NCBI GenBank assembly: GCA_020697025.1
Contig: JAJFBO010000086.1
Coordinates: 1-6,886, forward strand
Source: Burkholderiales bacterium
Lineage (GTDB): Bacteria > Pseudomonadota > Gammaproteobacteria > Burkholderiales > UBA11063
Length of the DNA: 6,886 nucleotides
Direction of reading: 5' to 3'
How positions within the stretch are numbered: position 1 is the first letter of the stretch; every line of letters begins with the position of its first letter. Both the position numbers and the translations under genes were made by a program. The notes beneath the pieces are model-generated. The model worked only from the letters and a program-made list of their open reading frames with translations. It had not been told where the DNA came from and made no database searches. This document shows, piece by piece, positions 6,828 through 6,886 of the stretch.

Positions 6828-6886
6828 TGAATTTTAACCAACAGGAAATTGATAAATTCAATGCGTTAGCCCATGACTGGTGGAAT
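6827..6886 (+). CDS. ubiG: Ubiquinone biosynthesis O-methyltransferase UbiG (N-terminus, runs off window)
   Basis: Only the first 20 codons are present, beginning at an ATG whose A is the last base of the tolQ TAA (TAATG overlap). The peptide contains QQEIDKFNALAHDWWN, the diagnostic UbiG/COQ3 N-terminal pattern (x-x-E-I-x-K-F-x-x-L-A-x-x-W-W) that precedes the SAM-binding domain. UbiG performs both O-methylation steps in ubiquinone synthesis. No separate strong ribosome binding site is seen within the end of tolQ, so translation probably depends on re-initiation after tolQ. The catalytic domain lies beyond the window. Confidence 0.88.
   Translation, partial: MNFNQQEIDKFNALAHDWWN

Noticed and set aside
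1..6886. Mobile element, CRISPR array, tRNA or rRNA
   Set aside because: No transposase or integrase motifs, no spaced direct repeats of repeat-spacer form, and no tRNA/rRNA-like GC-rich structured segment was seen on either strand.

Overview
The window is about one third GC by eye and reads as chromosomal housekeeping DNA from an AT-rich, Gram-negative proteobacterium. LptF (LPS export), TolQ (outer-membrane integrity) and UbiG (ubiquinone synthesis) point to Pseudomonadota. The LptF N-terminus resembles the betaproteobacterial type, with a QAASG motif and an E-x-x-x-W-x-x-S-G-L segment, so a low-GC betaproteobacterium is my best guess. I cannot name a genus.

Layout: (1) 1-322, minus strand: the first 107 codons of lptF. 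(2) 323-423: a divergent regulatory gap with several CGTTA motifs. (3) 424-1764, plus: pepA, a leucyl aminopeptidase (M17) that lacks about 32 residues in frame, exactly where the family carries its NTDAEGRL active-site signature. (4) 1765-1920: a convergent AT-rich gap with weak inverted repeats. (5) 1921-2286, minus: a small Mth938/DUF498-domain protein with a good sigma-70-like promoter behind it. (6) 2416-3249, minus: an exported protein of unknown function. (7) 3250-3442: a divergent gap with a hairpin. (8) 3443-6886, plus: a tightly packed fumC-purD-tolQ-ubiG run, probably one transcript (gaps of 1 nt and 12 nt, then a 1-nt overlap); ubiG runs off the window.

The plus-strand run mixes pathways: TCA cycle (fumarase), purine synthesis (GAR synthetase), the Tol-Pal energy module (TolQ without an adjacent tolR) and ubiquinone synthesis. 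It looks like a compacted growth-related operon rather than a dedicated system. I found no mobile element, CRISPR array, tRNA or rRNA, and no convincing new multi-gene system. The strongest anomaly is the pepA gene: the surrounding protein is well conserved, but two metal ligands and the catalytic arginine are missing. That makes it a predicted pseudoenzyme, a recent in-frame deletion, or a sequence/assembly error. The exported protein at 2416-3249 is the only gene with no recognisable family.
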